From positions 248,001 through 312,000 of the forward strand of contig UBWZ01000008.1 in NCBI GenBank assembly GCA_900469345.1: DNA of 64,000 nt. Reading direction: 5' to 3'. Shown here in pieces: positions 43,657-53,562 of the stretch (its first letter is position 1; every line of letters starts with the position of its first letter). The notes under the pieces were generated by a model. The model did not search any database and was not told the origin of the DNA. It saw only the letters and a program-made list of their open reading frames with translations. Source of the DNA: Hyphomicrobiales bacterium (GTDB lineage Bacteria; Pseudomonadota; Alphaproteobacteria; Rhizobiales; Rhizobiaceae). The position numbers were made by a program, and so were the translations under genes.

Positions 43657-44148
43657 TCAGTGCAGACGCAGGTCGAACCCTGTGAGCGGGAGTGTCGCTA
43701 CGGTTTCATCGACCGGGGACGTCGCGGCCTGTTCCAGACTGACGGCGCTGGTGGCCGACAGGTCGAGGCCATCCGGGGCGGTCTGCTCGGTCGCCTTGTC
43801 CACGGCGCCGGCTGGGGCCGGTGGTGCTCCAGCAATCATCGGATCGCCCTTTTCCCAGTCCGCCAGCCTGCTGACGAACACCACCGGTGATCCGCCGAGC
43901 CAGGCTTCGGTGCGCACCAGCTTCTTTTCACCGCCGATTTCACGGATTTCGGTCTTCTGCGTGCCTTCGGCAAGGGCCGGCACGTGGTAGGTGGAACGGT
44001 CGGGCTGGGGTGCGGGCGCCGGGCAGTCGGGGCAGCGCGCTTCGACGATGCTCGGGGCCTGGGTGCTGGAGCCGCTCAGGTTCGTGATCGACGAACTGAA
44101 GGCGCTACCGCTTGCGAGCATGAAAATAGTGGTCAGGACGAGACGCAT
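43657..44148 (-). CDS. secreted protein of unknown function
   Basis: The 163-residue protein has a signal peptide ('MRLVLTTIFMLASGSAFSSS', cleavage near residue 20). The mature part is Pro/Ala/Thr-rich with 'RCPDCPAPAPQPDRSTYHVPALAEGTQKTEIREIGGEKKLVRTEAWLGGSPVVFVSRLADWEKGD', suggesting a small envelope domain of ~50 residues and a disordered tail. No family is recognised. An ATG 15 bases upstream is also in frame. It is 91 bases downstream of purD on the same strand. Confidence 0.65.
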   Translation of the reverse strand: MRLVLTTIFMLASGSAFSSSITNLSGSSTQAPSIVEARCPDCPAPAPQPDRSTYHVPALAEGTQKTEIREIGGEKKLVRTEAWLGGSPVVFVSRLADWEKGDPMIAGAPPAPAGAVDKATEQTAPDGLDLSATSAVSLEQAATSPVDETVATLPLTGFDLRLH

Positions 44149-44238
44149 AGACGGATTCCCCACGGCTGCTGCAGAAGCCTAGCGTCGATTGCTTTCCATC
44201 CCGTCAGGAGAATTGGTAAATTTTGAGCAACCGCGGCA

Positions 44239-45510
44239 TCAGCCGCGTTCGCGCTCCACCGCCCGCCAGCCGATATCGCTGCGGCTGAAGCCGTTTTCCC
44301 AAGGCACCTGCCGGGCAAGGGCATACGCTCTTGCCTGGGCTTCGGCCACGGTTGCGCCGGTGGCGGTCACGTTGAGAACCCGCCCGCCCGTGGCAACCAG
44401 GCGTCCGTCCCGCAATGCCGTGCCGGCGTGGAAGATCTTGTCGCCCTGGCCACCCTGCGGCAGCGTGCCGATCGCCGTATTCTTCTCATAGGCGCCGGGA
44501 TAGCCTTTCGAGGCGAGCACCACGGTCAGCGCGACATCGTCGCTCCAGTCGGCCGAGACCTGGTCGAGCGTCCCTGTTGCGGCTGCATGGAGGAGGGCGA
44601 GCAGGTCGCCATTCAGGCGCATCATCAGCACCTGGCATTCCGGATCACCGAACCGGACATTGTATTCGATCAGTTCCGGCCCCTTGGCGGTGATCATCAG
44701 TCCCGCAAAGAAGACGCCGGAAAAGGGGTATCCGCTGTCCGCCATGCCGCGAATGGTCGGTTCGATGATCTCCTTCATCGTCCGTTCGACCATGGTTGCG
44801 GTCATCACCGGGGCAGGGGAATAGGCGCCCATTCCTCCGGTATTGGGACCGGTATCGCCGTCGCCGACACGCTTGTGGTCCTGCGCGGTGGCAAGCGCCA
44901 GCGCCGTCCGGCCGTCAGAGAGGCAGAAGAAGCTCGCCTCCTCGCCGTCGAGAAAGGCTTCCACCACCACTTCGGCTCCGGCGTCGCCGAAGGCGCCGTC
45001 GAAGCAGTCGTCGATGGCGGCGAGCGCTTCATCGGTGGTCATGGCAACGGTCACGCCCTTGCCGGCTGCAAGCCCATCCGCTTTCACGACGATCGGTGCA
45101 CCCTGTTCCTCGACATAGGCCCTGGCTTCGGCTGCCGAGGAAAACCGGCGGTAGGCGCCGGTCGGAATATCGTAGCGGGCGCAGAGGTCCTTGGTGAAAC
45201 CCTTCGAGCCTTCGAGTTGCGCGGCTGCCGCCGACGGGCCGAACACCGTAATGCCGCCGGTGCGCAGGAAGTCCGCAATTCCGGCGACCAGCGGGCCTTC
45301 GGGGCCGACGACGACCAGATCGATGGCTTCGGCGCGACAGAAGGCGAGAACCGCCGCGTGGTCATCCACATCGAGAGGGCAGAGTTGCGCATGCTCGGCT
45401 ATGCCGGGGTTGCCGGGCGCGGCAAAGAGCTTCGTGAGGCGCGGCGACTGGGCGAGTTTCCATGCAAGGGCATGCTCGCGTCCACCGGAACCGATCAGGA
45501 GAACTTTCAT
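44239..45510 (-). CDS. purD: phosphoribosylamine--glycine ligase
   Basis: PurD makes glycinamide ribonucleotide, the second step of purine synthesis. The 423-residue ATP-grasp enzyme has '[19 protein letters not shown]' at the start, '[12 protein letters not shown]' near 80, '[15 protein letters not shown]' near 145 and 'FFCLSDG', '[11 protein letters not shown]', '[15 protein letters not shown]'. An in-frame ATG 57 bases upstream was rejected because the conserved start is MKVLLIG. Length is normal. Confidence 0.97.
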   Translation of the reverse strand: MKVLLIGSGGREHALAWKLAQSPRLTKLFAAPGNPGIAEHAQLCPLDVDDHAAVLAFCRAEAIDLVVVGPEGPLVAGIADFLRTGGITVFGPSAAAAQLEGSKGFTKDLCARYDIPTGAYRRFSSAAEARAYVEEQGAPIVVKADGLAAGKGVTVAMTTDEALAAIDDCFDGAFGDAGAEVVVEAFLDGEEASFFCLSDGRTALALATAQDHKRVGDGDTGPNTGGMGAYSPAPVMTATMVERTMKEIIEPTIRGMADSGYPFSGVFFAGLMITAKGPELIEYNVRFGDPECQVLMMRLNGDLLALLHAAATGTLDQVSADWSDDVALTVVLASKGYPGAYEKNTAIGTLPQGGQGDKIFHAGTALRDGRLVATGGRVLNVTATGATVAEAQARAYALARQVPWENGFSRSDIGWRAVERERG

Positions 45511-45604
45511 CTGCCGCCTCTTCGTTGTCGTCCTTGGGCGGTTAAGGCGGGAGGCGGCCAAGGTCAAGGGTGCAGTTGCGCTCCCTGTCCCTGGCCGACC
45601 TTCC

Positions 45605-45826
45605 TTACGCTTCGGTGCGCGGCATATCCTGCTTGAGAATTCCGCCGCTGCGCAGCTTCAATGTGGTCTCGAAGATCACCCTGTTTCGATAAGCGAGAAA
45701 CGGAAAGGGCTGTCCATCGCCTTCTGCGTTTCGGATCTTGTCGCTTAGATAGCGGATCGCTGCTTCGAGCTCCTCGGAGCCTACAGCATCGTCTTCGGCC
45801 AACATTTGCGCGATGTTGTTAGGCAT
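45605..45826 (-). CDS. small conserved-looking protein of unknown function
   Basis: The 73-residue protein has no recognised domain; the sequence is '[31 protein letters not shown]' followed by '[29 protein letters not shown]', an amphipathic helical start and a basic tail. GGAGG lies 5 bases before the ATG, which supports translation. It sits between purD and tex on the minus strand. Confidence 0.55.
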   Translation of the reverse strand: MPNNIAQMLAEDDAVGSEELEAAIRYLSDKIRNAEGDGQPFPFLAYRNRVIFETTLKLRSGGILKQDMPRTEA

Positions 45827-46051
45827 TCATACCTCCGTTTGCGCCGAATCATCCGGCCACCTCACTATAGGTCGCCAGGAAGATGCGAGAAGCTGTCAGC
45901 TATTTATCCTCCGGAGCGGGGTTAATAACCGGTGACGGGGCGTCTCGAACCGGGACATTGCTCGATAGCCTGTGCACCGGAACGATGCGCGGTTGCCATG
46001 CCTTGAAGTTCGATTATGGTCGCGCCTCCCGATCTGAAACGAGGTTTCCCC

Positions 46052-48361
46052 ATGGCCGCCGAAATCCGCTCGCTCGCCGTTGTGATCGCATCCGAGATCA
46101 ATGCCCGTCCGGATCAGGTCGTGGCGGCCGTCGGCCTGCTGGACGAGGGCGCCACGGTGCCCTTCATCGCCCGCTACCGAAAGGAATCGACGGGCGGGCT
46201 GGACGATACGCAACTGCGCAATCTCGCAGAGCGGCTGGTCTACCTGCGCGAATTGGAAGCCCGCCGCTCCGCCATCGCCGATTCGATCGCCGGCCAGGGC
46301 AAGATGACGGACGATCTGTCATCGAAGATTGCCAAGGCGGTCACCAAGGCCGAGCTTGAAGACCTCTATCTGCCGTTCAAGCCGAAACGCCGGACCCGTG
46401 CGGAAATTGCCCGCGAGCGGGGCCTTGGACCTCTGGCCGAGGCGATCTGGGCTGACCGGTCCGCCGATCCGGCGAGGCTGGCCGAAGCCTATGTGGCGGG
46501 CGAGGTCGCCGACGTGAAGGCGGCGCTCGAAGGGGCCCGCGACATCGTCGCCGAAGCTATTTCCGAAAACGCCGATCTGCTCGGCAGGCTGCGCAATCAC
46601 CTGCGCGCCGGCGCCGTGCTGAAGGCGAAGGTCGTGGACGGCAAGCAGGAGCAGGGCGCCAAGTTCTCCGATTACTTCGAGCACCTGGAAAAATGGTCGA
46701 GCGTCCCCGGCCATCGGGCGCTCGCCATGCTGCGCGGCTGGAACGAGGAAGTCCTGACCCTGGCGATCGAGGTCGACCAGGACGATCCGTCGCCCGTCAA
46801 GCCCGCACAGCGGATCATCGCCTCCGCCTTCGATATGCGCGACCGCGGCGCCGCCGATCGCTGGCTCCAGGAGGCTGCCGGCTGGACCTGGCGCGTCAAG
46901 CTGTCGGTTTCCCTCTCGCTCGACCTGATGCGCGAGATGCGCGAGCGTGCCGAGGAGGAGGCCATCCACGTCTTCGCGCGCAACCTCAAGGATCTGCTGC
47001 TCGCGGCACCGGCTGGTTCGCGGCCCACGATGGGGCTCGACCCGGGCATCCGCACCGGCGTCAAGGTCGCCATTGTCGATGGTACCGGCAAGCTGCTCGA
47101 CACCACGACGGTCTATCCCTTTCCGCCGCGCAACGATATCCGCGGTGCCCAGGCTGAACTTGCGGCCCTGGCGCGCAAGCACAATGTCGAGCTGATCTCG
47201 ATCGGCAACGGCACCGGCAGCCGCGAGACGGAAAAGCTGGTGGCCGACATGCTGGCGAGCCTGCCGCCGTCCGCCTCCGGATCGAAGCCCACCAAGGTGA
47301 TCGTCTCGGAAGCCGGCGCATCGGTCTATTCCGCCTCTGAAACGGCTGCGCTGGAATTCCCCGGCCTCGACGTCTCGCTGCGCGGCGCCGTCTCCATCGC
47401 CCGCAGGCTGCAGGATCCACTGGCGGAACTCGTCAAGATCGAGCCGAAATCGATCGGCGTCGGCCAGTACCAGCACGACGTCGACCAGAACAGGCTGTCG
47501 CGATCGCTCGATGCTGTGGTCGAGGATGCCGTCAACGCGGTCGGTGTCGACTTAAACACCGCATCGGCGCCGCTTCTGTCGCGCGTCTCCGGTCTCAGCC
47601 GCTCGATCGCGGAAGCGATCGTCGTCCACCGCGACCAGAACGGCCCGTTCCAGAGCCGGCGCGAACTGCTGAAGGTTGCCCGCCTGGGCAGCCGCACGTT
47701 CGAACAGGCGGCCGGCTTCCTGCGCATTCCGAACGGCAAGGAGCCGCTCGATTCCTCGGCCGTGCATCCGGAAGCCTATGGGGTCGCAAAGAAGATCGTC
47801 GCCGCCTGCGGTCGCGACCTGCGTTCGCTGATGGGCGACAGCGCGGCCTTGAAGGCGCTCGATCCCCGCCAGTTCATCGACGAGCAGTTCGGCCTGCCGA
47901 CGGTCAAGGACATTATCGGCGAACTGGAAAAGCCCGGCCGCGATCCGCGCCCGAGCTTCAAGACGGCAACCTTTGCCGACGGAATCGAAGAGATCGGCGA
48001 CCTGAAGCCCGGCATGCTGCTGGAAGGAACGGTCACCAACGTCGCCGCTTTCGGCGCCTTCGTCGATATCGGGGTCCACCAGGACGGCCTCGTGCACGTC
48101 TCGCAATTGGCCGACCGGTTCGTCAAGGATCCGCACGAGGTGGTCAAGGCCGGCGACGTGGTCAAGGTCCGGGTCGTCGAGGTCGACGTCAAGCGCAAGC
48201 GCATCGGCCTCACCATGCGCAAGGACGGCGGCGAGCCGGCACCGGGCGGGCGCAGCGGCGAGCGCGACAAGCCCGCCAATCCGAAGTTCATGAAAACGGA
48301 AAAGCCGAGCGCCCAGGGTGCCTTCGGAAACGCCCTGGCAGAAGCGCTGAAGCGCCGCTGA
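46052..48361 (+). CDS. tex: Tex-family RNA-binding transcription accessory protein
   Basis: Tex binds nucleic acids and RNA polymerase. The 769-residue protein starts '[52 protein letters not shown]'. It has a YqgF-like RNase-H fold at ~325-450 ('[24 protein letters not shown]'), HhH motifs at ~490-570 ('[19 protein letters not shown]') and an S1 domain at ~650-725 ('[34 protein letters not shown]'). A basic Gly-rich tail ends the protein. ATG 46052 has ACGAGG about 7 bases upstream. Confidence 0.96.
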   Translation: MAAEIRSLAVVIASEINARPDQVVAAVGLLDEGATVPFIARYRKESTGGLDDTQLRNLAERLVYLRELEARRSAIADSIAGQGKMTDDLSSKIAKAVTKAELEDLYLPFKPKRRTRAEIARERGLGPLAEAIWADRSADPARLAEAYVAGEVADVKAALEGARDIVAEAISENADLLGRLRNHLRAGAVLKAKVVDGKQEQGAKFSDYFEHLEKWSSVPGHRALAMLRGWNEEVLTLAIEVDQDDPSPVKPAQRIIASAFDMRDRGAADRWLQEAAGWTWRVKLSVSLSLDLMREMRERAEEEAIHVFARNLKDLLLAAPAGSRPTMGLDPGIRTGVKVAIVDGTGKLLDTTTVYPFPPRNDIRGAQAELAALARKHNVELISIGNGTGSRETEKLVADMLASLPPSASGSKPTKVIVSEAGASVYSASETAALEFPGLDVSLRGAVSIARRLQDPLAELVKIEPKSIGVGQYQHDVDQNRLSRSLDAVVEDAVNAVGVDLNTASAPLLSRVSGLSRSIAEAIVVHRDQNGPFQSRRELLKVARLGSRTFEQAAGFLRIPNGKEPLDSSAVHPEAYGVAKKIVAACGRDLRSLMGDSAALKALDPRQFIDEQFGLPTVKDIIGELEKPGRDPRPSFKTATFADGIEEIGDLKPGMLLEGTVTNVAAFGAFVDIGVHQDGLVHVSQLADRFVKDPHEVVKAGDVVKVRVVEVDVKRKRIGLTMRKDGGEPAPGGRSGERDKPANPKFMKTEKPSAQGAFGNALAEALKRR

Positions 48362-48381
48362 CAATCGCAGATGGTATGAAG

Positions 48382-48417
48382 AGGAGGCGGTCGGCGCTGT
48401 CGATCGCCTCCTTTTTT
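48382..48417 (+). terminator. intrinsic terminator of tex
   Basis: GGAGGCG pairs with CGCCTCC across a 15-base loop and is followed by six T. It lies 21 bases downstream of the tex stop. Confidence 0.8.
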
Positions 48418-48442
48418 GTGTCGGTTTCGTGTCAGAATTGCG

Positions 48443-48470
48443 CTTGTAACTTCTCCGGAAAGGTCTATTT
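48443..48470 (+). promoter_or_regulatory. possible promoter of cfa
   Basis: CTTGTA (48443-48448), a 16-base spacer and CTATTT (48465-48470) resemble the CTTGAC-N17-CTATAT pattern, with mismatches and one base short spacing. It lies 43 bases before the cfa start. Confidence 0.35.
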
Positions 48471-48512
48471 CTTCCAAATGGTAAGGAAGCCTTAGTATTC
48501 GGAGGTGAGTCC

Positions 48513-49769
48513 GTGACCTCGTCCCTGCACAAACTCTTCAGCAAAATCATCAGGATTGGAAGCCTCACCGTTCGCGGTTCGGGAGGCGAGCATCATTATG
48601 GTGGCGGGGGCGGGCGCACCGTCCGGCTGCGCTTCGTGGACGCCGCGGCCGAGCGGGAACTGGTCACTGATCCTCAGCTCAAGCTCGGCGAACTCTACAT
48701 GGATGGCCGCATTTTGGTGGAGCAGGGCGACATCTACGAGTTGCTGGCGCTGGTCAAGGACAACACCCTCAATGAGGGTCTGACCCTCTCCATGGTGCTG
48801 CATGGCATGGGTCGCCTGATCGCCTCGCAGGTCCGCAACCGTCTCCCGGTCAACCGCAATCGCCGCAATGTCGCGCATCACTACGATCTCGACGAACGGC
48901 TGTTCTCGCTGTTTCTCGACGAGGACTGGCAATACTCCTGCGCCTATTTCAACCCGCCGGGGATTTCGCTCGACGAGGCGCAGATCGCCAAGAAACGGCA
49001 CATCGTGGCAAAGCTGCTGGCGAAGCCGGGTCACAGGGCGTTGGAGATCGGCTCGGGCTGGGGCGGCATGGCCATGTATCTGTCGGAATCCTCCGGCGTC
49101 GATGTGACCGGGATCACCCTGTCGACCGAGCAGCTGAAGATCTCCCGCGAGCGCGCAAGGCGCCGCGGGCTGGCCGGCAATGTCCGCTTCGAGCTGCAGG
49201 ACTATTACGACCTGCCGACCGGGCAGCAGTACGACCGCATCGTCTCGGTCGGCATGTTCGAGCATGTCGGCCGGCTGAACTACCGCAAGTTCTTCAACAA
49301 GGTGAACGACGTGCTGGCCGATGACGGCGTCATGGTGCTGCATTCGATCGGCCAGCCCTATCCGGCCCTCTACAACAACCCCTGGATGGAAAAATACATT
49401 TTTCCGGGCGGCTACATCCCGTCTCTCGCGGAGGTATTGCCGTGGATCGAGAAGGCCGGGCTGCTTGTTTCCGACGTCGAGATCCTGCCCATGCATTACG
49501 CCTATACGCTGCGCCACTGGCGGGAACGCTTCCTGGCCAACCGTGAAAAGGCGGCGGCGATCTACGACGAGCGCTTCGTGCGCATGTGGGAATTCTATCT
49601 TGCCGGGTCGGAAATGGCCTTCACCCACGAGGCATTCCACATCTTCCAGATCCAGATCGTCAAGAAGCGCAATGCCGTGCCCGACAACCGCGATTACATC
49701 TATGAGCGGGAGGCGGAGCTGAGGGCCTTCGAGGGACGCCGCAGCCCGCTCGATCGCATCGCGGTCTGA
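48513..49769 (+). CDS. cfa: cyclopropane-fatty-acyl-phospholipid synthase
   Basis: CFA synthase methylenates the double bond of unsaturated phospholipid acyl chains from SAM. The 418-residue protein has the fold's N-terminal helical part (~1-120), 'NVAHHYDLDERLFSLFLDEDWQYSCAYF' near 120, and the SAM loop 'ALEIGSGWGGMAMYLSESSG' near 172. Then come 'GITLSTEQLKISRER' and 'VGMFEHVGRLNYRKFF'. The start is GTG with GGAGG well spaced upstream. It is preceded by the tex terminator and followed by ubiA after 73 bases. Confidence 0.95.
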   Translation: MTSSLHKLFSKIIRIGSLTVRGSGGEHHYGGGGGRTVRLRFVDAAAERELVTDPQLKLGELYMDGRILVEQGDIYELLALVKDNTLNEGLTLSMVLHGMGRLIASQVRNRLPVNRNRRNVAHHYDLDERLFSLFLDEDWQYSCAYFNPPGISLDEAQIAKKRHIVAKLLAKPGHRALEIGSGWGGMAMYLSESSGVDVTGITLSTEQLKISRERARRRGLAGNVRFELQDYYDLPTGQQYDRIVSVGMFEHVGRLNYRKFFNKVNDVLADDGVMVLHSIGQPYPALYNNPWMEKYIFPGGYIPSLAEVLPWIEKAGLLVSDVEILPMHYAYTLRHWRERFLANREKAAAIYDERFVRMWEFYLAGSEMAFTHEAFHIFQIQIVKKRNAVPDNRDYIYEREAELRAFEGRRSPLDRIAV

Positions 49770-49805
49770 GCGCCGGCCGCCGAAGGATCCTTGCTTGACG
49801 GTCTG

Positions 49806-49835
49806 CTTGACCGCCGTCTCCGCACGGCGCTAGAA
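49806..49835 (+). promoter_or_regulatory. probable promoter giving a leaderless ubiA transcript
   Basis: CTTGAC at 49806-49811, an 18-base spacer and CTAGAA at 49830-49835 lie so that the start point would fall at or within a base or two of the ATG at 49843. A second CTTGAC occurs at 49794-49799. There is no Shine-Dalgarno sequence before the ATG. Confidence 0.5.
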
Positions 49836-49842
49836 CCTGCAC

Positions 49843-50793
49843 ATGACCAAAATCGAGCAGTTCGGCGGCCGAGTGGCCGATGCCCCATCGGACAATTTCG
49901 TCTACCGCCTGCTGCCGCGGCCGGCCTGGCCGTATGCGCAGCTCGCGCGCTGGGACCGGCCGATCGGTTGGCAGCTGTTGATGTGGCCGTGCTTTTGGTC
50001 GGCGGCACTGGCAGCCAATGCGGCTGCGGACCTTGGCCTCTTCTCTTTCCGCCAGCTGCTCTGGCACCTGATCCTCTTCTTCGTAGGCTCCGTCGCCATG
50101 CGCGGCGCCGGCTGCACCTACAACGACCTGATCGACCACGAGATCGATATGGAAGTCGCCCGCACGCGGTCGCGGCCGCTGCCGTCCGGTCGTGTTTCGC
50201 GCTTCGAGGCAAAGGTGTTCCTGGCGATGCAGGCGCTCGTCGGGCTGCTCGTCCTCCTCCAGTTCAACCGCTTTGCGATCGGCCTCGGCATCCTGTCTCT
50301 GGCAACCGTTGCCGTATATCCTTTCGCCAAGCGGTTTACCGACTGGCCGCAATTCTTTCTCGGCCTTGCATTCTCCTGGGGCGGGCTGATGGGCTGGGCC
50401 GCGACGTTCGGCGGGCTGGCCTGGGCGCCTCTGTTTCTCTATGCGGGGGCCGTCGCCTGGACGATCGGATACGACACGATCTACGCCCACCAGGACAAGG
50501 AGGACGATGAGCTGATCGGGGTGCGATCGACGGCAAGGCTGTTCGGCGACAACACCAAGCCGTGGCTGGCTGGGCTTTACGGCGCAGCGCTTTTCTTGCT
50601 GCTGTTTGCCTACATTGCCGCCGGTGCCGGCTTCCTCGCCTATCTGGGTCTGGTCGCGGCCGCCGTGATGTTCGGCTGGCAGATCCTTGTTCTCGACATC
50701 CGCAATGCCGACCAGTGCCTGGCGCTGTTCAAGTCGAACACGCGTGTCGGCGCCACCATCTTCGTCGGCCTTCTTCTGTCCGTATTCGCATAA
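49843..50793 (+). CDS. ubiA: 4-hydroxybenzoate polyprenyltransferase
   Basis: UbiA attaches the polyprenyl tail to 4-hydroxybenzoate in ubiquinone synthesis. The 316-residue protein has eight to nine membrane helices, 'RWDRPIGWQLLMWPCFWSAALA', the first Asp-rich site 'GAGCTYNDLIDHEIDMEVARTRSRPLPSG' near 90 and the second 'YDTIYAHQDKEDDELIGVRSTARLFG' near 205. With the polyprenyl diphosphate synthase at 27.9-29.0 kb, it forms a pathway pair. The start has no ribosome-binding site and follows a probable promoter by 7 bases. Convergent with DUF6101. Confidence 0.95.
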   Translation: MTKIEQFGGRVADAPSDNFVYRLLPRPAWPYAQLARWDRPIGWQLLMWPCFWSAALAANAAADLGLFSFRQLLWHLILFFVGSVAMRGAGCTYNDLIDHEIDMEVARTRSRPLPSGRVSRFEAKVFLAMQALVGLLVLLQFNRFAIGLGILSLATVAVYPFAKRFTDWPQFFLGLAFSWGGLMGWAATFGGLAWAPLFLYAGAVAWTIGYDTIYAHQDKEDDELIGVRSTARLFGDNTKPWLAGLYGAALFLLLFAYIAAGAGFLAYLGLVAAAVMFGWQILVLDIRNADQCLALFKSNTRVGATIFVGLLLSVFA

Positions 50794-50795
50794 CG

Positions 50796-50818
50796 AAAAA
50801 ACCCGGCCATGGCCGGGT
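50796..50818 (-). terminator. intrinsic terminator of the DUF6101 gene
   Basis: ACCCGGCCATGGCCGGGT is a perfect palindrome, and on the minus strand it is followed by six T. It lies 33 bases after the DUF6101 stop. On the plus strand the trailing sequence is T-poor, so it serves mainly the minus-strand gene. Confidence 0.85.
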
Positions 50819-50850
50819 CTCTTTGCGGAAGCTCTGGAGCGAAGCCTCAT

Positions 50851-51420
50851 TCAGCGCCGCGCAATGATTTCCTTGCCTTCGATCTTCATCGCGACACCCA
50901 GCTTGCCGGTGGTGCGGCGCACCAGGAAACGCGGGCGGCGGGCGGCGAAGTAGGAGTGGCGGCGGCGCTGCTTGACGCCGTCGGTGCGCACGTCGCCGAT
51001 GTGCTTTTCAAGCGGCCGGGCGATACCGTCCGCCTCGACCATCAGCATCGGGATGCGGAAGGCTTCCGACCAGGAGCGCCAGTCTGCTGCGATATCGCAA
51101 AGGTCGTGCGCCACCAGCAGCGGAATGCAGAGTTCCGGATCGTCGTGGTGAAGTTCGAGCGTCACGGTGACTTCGCCGTCGCCGTGGTCGATAGCCCGGG
51201 CGGCAACGCCCTTGAAGGCTCTTGCGGGAAGCGCAAACGAGAGCGGCAGGCCGCTTCCGGGAAGGATCTTGCGCATCACTGCGCCGCGCTCGTCGATGGA
51301 GATTGTCACATCTCCTGATGTCTCGTCATGCAGCCGGTAGGTCACCTGCTGCGGAATACGAGACGGATCGATCCTCAATGTCGACCCTGCCCAGATGGGC
51401 TTCAGAACTGTCTTCGTCAT
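50851..51420 (-). CDS. DUF6101 family protein
   Basis: The 189-residue protein is a conserved rhizobial unknown, recognised by 'WAGSTLRIDPSRIPQQVTY', 'VTISIDERGAVMRK' and the C-terminal 'RRRHSYFAARRPRFLVRRTTGKLGVAMKIEGKEIIAR'. That basic C-terminus resembles a nucleic-acid-binding or regulatory tail. No membrane segment or enzymatic motif is seen. An AAGGG lies about 10 bases upstream of the ATG. It is convergent with ubiA and ends at the terminator at 50796-50818. Confidence 0.8.
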   Translation of the reverse strand: MTKTVLKPIWAGSTLRIDPSRIPQQVTYRLHDETSGDVTISIDERGAVMRKILPGSGLPLSFALPARAFKGVAARAIDHGDGEVTVTLELHHDDPELCIPLLVAHDLCDIAADWRSWSEAFRIPMLMVEADGIARPLEKHIGDVRTDGVKQRRRHSYFAARRPRFLVRRTTGKLGVAMKIEGKEIIARR

Positions 51421-51721
51421 CGGCTATGCTACCCTTGTTTTACCTGAGAGCCGTTTCCGGTATCTCCGCGGGACTTTTGTCCTCTGATGGCTGAAGGATA
51501 GGCGGCGCCCCTTCGTTACCGCTTAAAAATCGCGGTTAAGGAAGGCTTGCCTCGGTGGATGGTTACCGAATGGCCCCGCAGTTTGGGTTTCCGATGAGTG
51601 AATTTCGGGTCCGCGGTGGTTCATTGCCGCACGCAATGGGCGCAAAACCAGCCGAAATGTGCAGGATGGGATCAATCTCGTCCCGGGCCGCGGCGCAGTC
51701 TGTAGCCGCGCCGCGCGTCGA
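51421..51721. other. intergenic region between DUF6101 and the HTH gene
   Basis: The 301 bases have no supported gene. They contain a weak hairpin (ACCGC...GCGGT near 51518-51536) and a GGGAC-TTTT-GTCC hairpin near 51470. The promoter for the minus-strand DUF6101 gene must lie here, but no convincing -35/-10 pair was found. Confidence 0.35.
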
Positions 51722-52108
51722 CTAGGCGATCGGCGGCGCTTCTTTTTCGTCGCGTTCATAAAGCGGGTCCGTCTGGCCCGCGAGCCATTCCAAATCGGCA
51801 CAGATTGCCCGGTTGGCGGTCTCCTCCATCTGTCGATAACGCGACAGCAGTTCGGCCCCGAAGGGCGTGAGACCGGCCCCTCCGCCGCTTTTTCCGCCAT
51901 GTCGGGTAAACACGGAAGGCTCGCGGAACATCCGGTTAATCTCGTCGCACAGCAGCCAGGCGCGGCGATAGGACATGCCCATCGCAGCCCCGGCAGCGCG
52001 GATCGAGCCCAGGTCGGCGATCAGCCCCAGCAGTTGCGCCTTGCCAGGGCCCAGCCGCACGCCGTTCGCAAGGTCGATGCGGATCGTCGTCTTGAGCGGC
52101 GCGCTCAC
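51722..52108 (-). CDS. ModE-like winged helix-turn-helix regulator (no molybdate domain)
   Basis: The 128-residue protein has a LysR/ModE-type winged HTH: 'LGPGKAQLLGLIADLGSIRAAGAAMGMSYRRAWLLCDEINRMFREPSVFTRHGGKSGGGAGLTPFGAELLSRYRQME'. This matches the N-terminal domain of ModE and its standalone relatives. The C-terminal molybdate-binding domain is absent, so the effector is unknown. The start is GTG overlapping the stop of the upstream FAD-dehydrogenase gene (GTGA). This suggests it is co-transcribed with and perhaps regulates the dehydrogenase, or the Mo-related genes elsewhere. Confidence 0.82.
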   Translation of the reverse strand: MSAPLKTTIRIDLANGVRLGPGKAQLLGLIADLGSIRAAGAAMGMSYRRAWLLCDEINRMFREPSVFTRHGGKSGGGAGLTPFGAELLSRYRQMEETANRAICADLEWLAGQTDPLYERDEKEAPPIA

Positions 52109-53538
52109 GGCAGCGACACCACCTTGCCCGGGTTCATGATGCCGGCCGGATCGAAGGCGCGCTTGATGCGGTACATCATTTCCATCTCGATCGGCGAGCG
52201 GATCTGCGCCAGCTCGTCGCGCTTCAGCTGGCCGATGCCGTGTTCTGCGGAAATCGAACCCCCTGCCTTGAGCACGATCGCGTGGACGATCGCGTTGATC
52301 TCGCGCCAGCGACCGAGGAACTCTGCCTTGTCGGCACCCACCGGCTGGGAGATGTTGTAGTGGATATTGCCGTCGCCCAGATGCCCGAAAGCGCAGATTC
52401 GCGCGCCCGGCATGGCCTCCAGCACGGCCTTCGCGGCCTCTTCCATGAAATCCGGGATCTTCGAGACGGGAACCGACACATCGTGCTTGATCGACCCGCC
52501 CTCCGGTTTCTGCGCATCCGACATGCTTTCGCGCATGTGCCAGAGCGCCTGTTCCTGCGCCACCGACGCGGCGATGACCGCATCCTGCACCAGTCCAGCC
52601 TCGAACCCCTTTTCGAGAAGCGACTGCACCATCACCTGCGCCGTCTCGGCCGAGTCGGAGGTGGAGATGTCGATCAGCGCGTACCACGGATGCGGGGTGG
52701 GCAGGGGATCGCGCACGCCGGCGATGTGGCGGGTGGTGAAATCGATGCCGATGCGCGGCATCAGCTCGAAACCCGTCAGCGCGCCGCCGCACAGATCGGA
52801 GGCGAGCCCGAACAGTTGCAGCGCGTCGTGCGGTGAGCGCAGGCCAGCAAAGGCGACCTGATGGCCGACCGGTCGTGGGAAGAGTTTCAGCACCGCGCCA
52901 GTGATGACGCCGAGTGTTCCCTCCGCGCCGATGAACAGGTCGCGAAGATCGTAACCCGTATTGTCTTTCTTAAGCTTTCGGAGCCCGTTCCAGATCTCGC
53001 CGGTCGGAAGCACCACCTCCAGGCCGAGGCAGAGATGGCGCATGTTGCCATAGGCGAGAACGGCGGTGCCGCCGGCATTGGTCGAGAGATTGCCGCCGAT
53101 CCGGCATGACCCTTCCGAGCCGAGCGACAGCGGGAACAGCCGGTTGACAGCCTCGGCCGCCTTCTGCACGTCGGCGAGTATTGCGCCGCCGTCGGCCACC
53201 AGCACGTTGGCGACCGGATCGACCTCGCGAATGCGGTTCATCCGCTCCAGCGACAGGATGACGTCTTGCCCGGTGTCGCGCGGCGTCTGGCCGCCGACCA
53301 GCCCGGTATTGCCGGTCTGAGGCACGATCGGCGTGCCGGTGTCGCTGGCAAGCTTCATGATCGCCGCCACTTCTTCCGTCGAGCCGGGTTTCAACAGCAG
53401 CGACGAACGCCCCCTGTAGAGCCCGCGGTTTTCGACGAGCCGCGGCGCGAGGTCTGCCGGGTCGCGCAGCACGTGATTGTCGCCGACGATGGCGGCAAGG
53501 CGGTCGAGAAGCTCGGGCTTCGATTGCGCATGATCCAT
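52105..53538 (-). CDS. FAD-linked 2-hydroxyacid dehydrogenase (GlcD-like)
   Basis: The 477-residue protein has an N-terminal FAD-binding domain with 'PIVPQTGNTGLVGGQTP' near 76 and 'GGNLSTNAGGTAVLAYGNMRH' near 148. The C-terminal FAD-oxidase domain has 'RICAFGHLGDGNIHYNISQPVG' near 380 and 'SAEHGIGQLKRDEL' near 440. This is the D-lactate/glycolate/D-2-hydroxyglutarate dehydrogenase group. The substrate is undecided. AGGAGG lies 6 bases before the ATG. The stop overlaps the HTH gene. It is 24 bases downstream of the Sua5-type gene on the same strand. Confidence 0.9.
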   Translation of the reverse strand: MDHAQSKPELLDRLAAIVGDNHVLRDPADLAPRLVENRGLYRGRSSLLLKPGSTEEVAAIMKLASDTGTPIVPQTGNTGLVGGQTPRDTGQDVILSLERMNRIREVDPVANVLVADGGAILADVQKAAEAVNRLFPLSLGSEGSCRIGGNLSTNAGGTAVLAYGNMRHLCLGLEVVLPTGEIWNGLRKLKKDNTGYDLRDLFIGAEGTLGVITGAVLKLFPRPVGHQVAFAGLRSPHDALQLFGLASDLCGGALTGFELMPRIGIDFTTRHIAGVRDPLPTPHPWYALIDISTSDSAETAQVMVQSLLEKGFEAGLVQDAVIAASVAQEQALWHMRESMSDAQKPEGGSIKHDVSVPVSKIPDFMEEAAKAVLEAMPGARICAFGHLGDGNIHYNISQPVGADKAEFLGRWREINAIVHAIVLKAGGSISAEHGIGQLKRDELAQIRSPIEMEMMYRIKRAFDPAGIMNPGKVVSLP

Positions 53539-53562
53539 CGGCGTCCTCCTGCCTGCTGGTTT

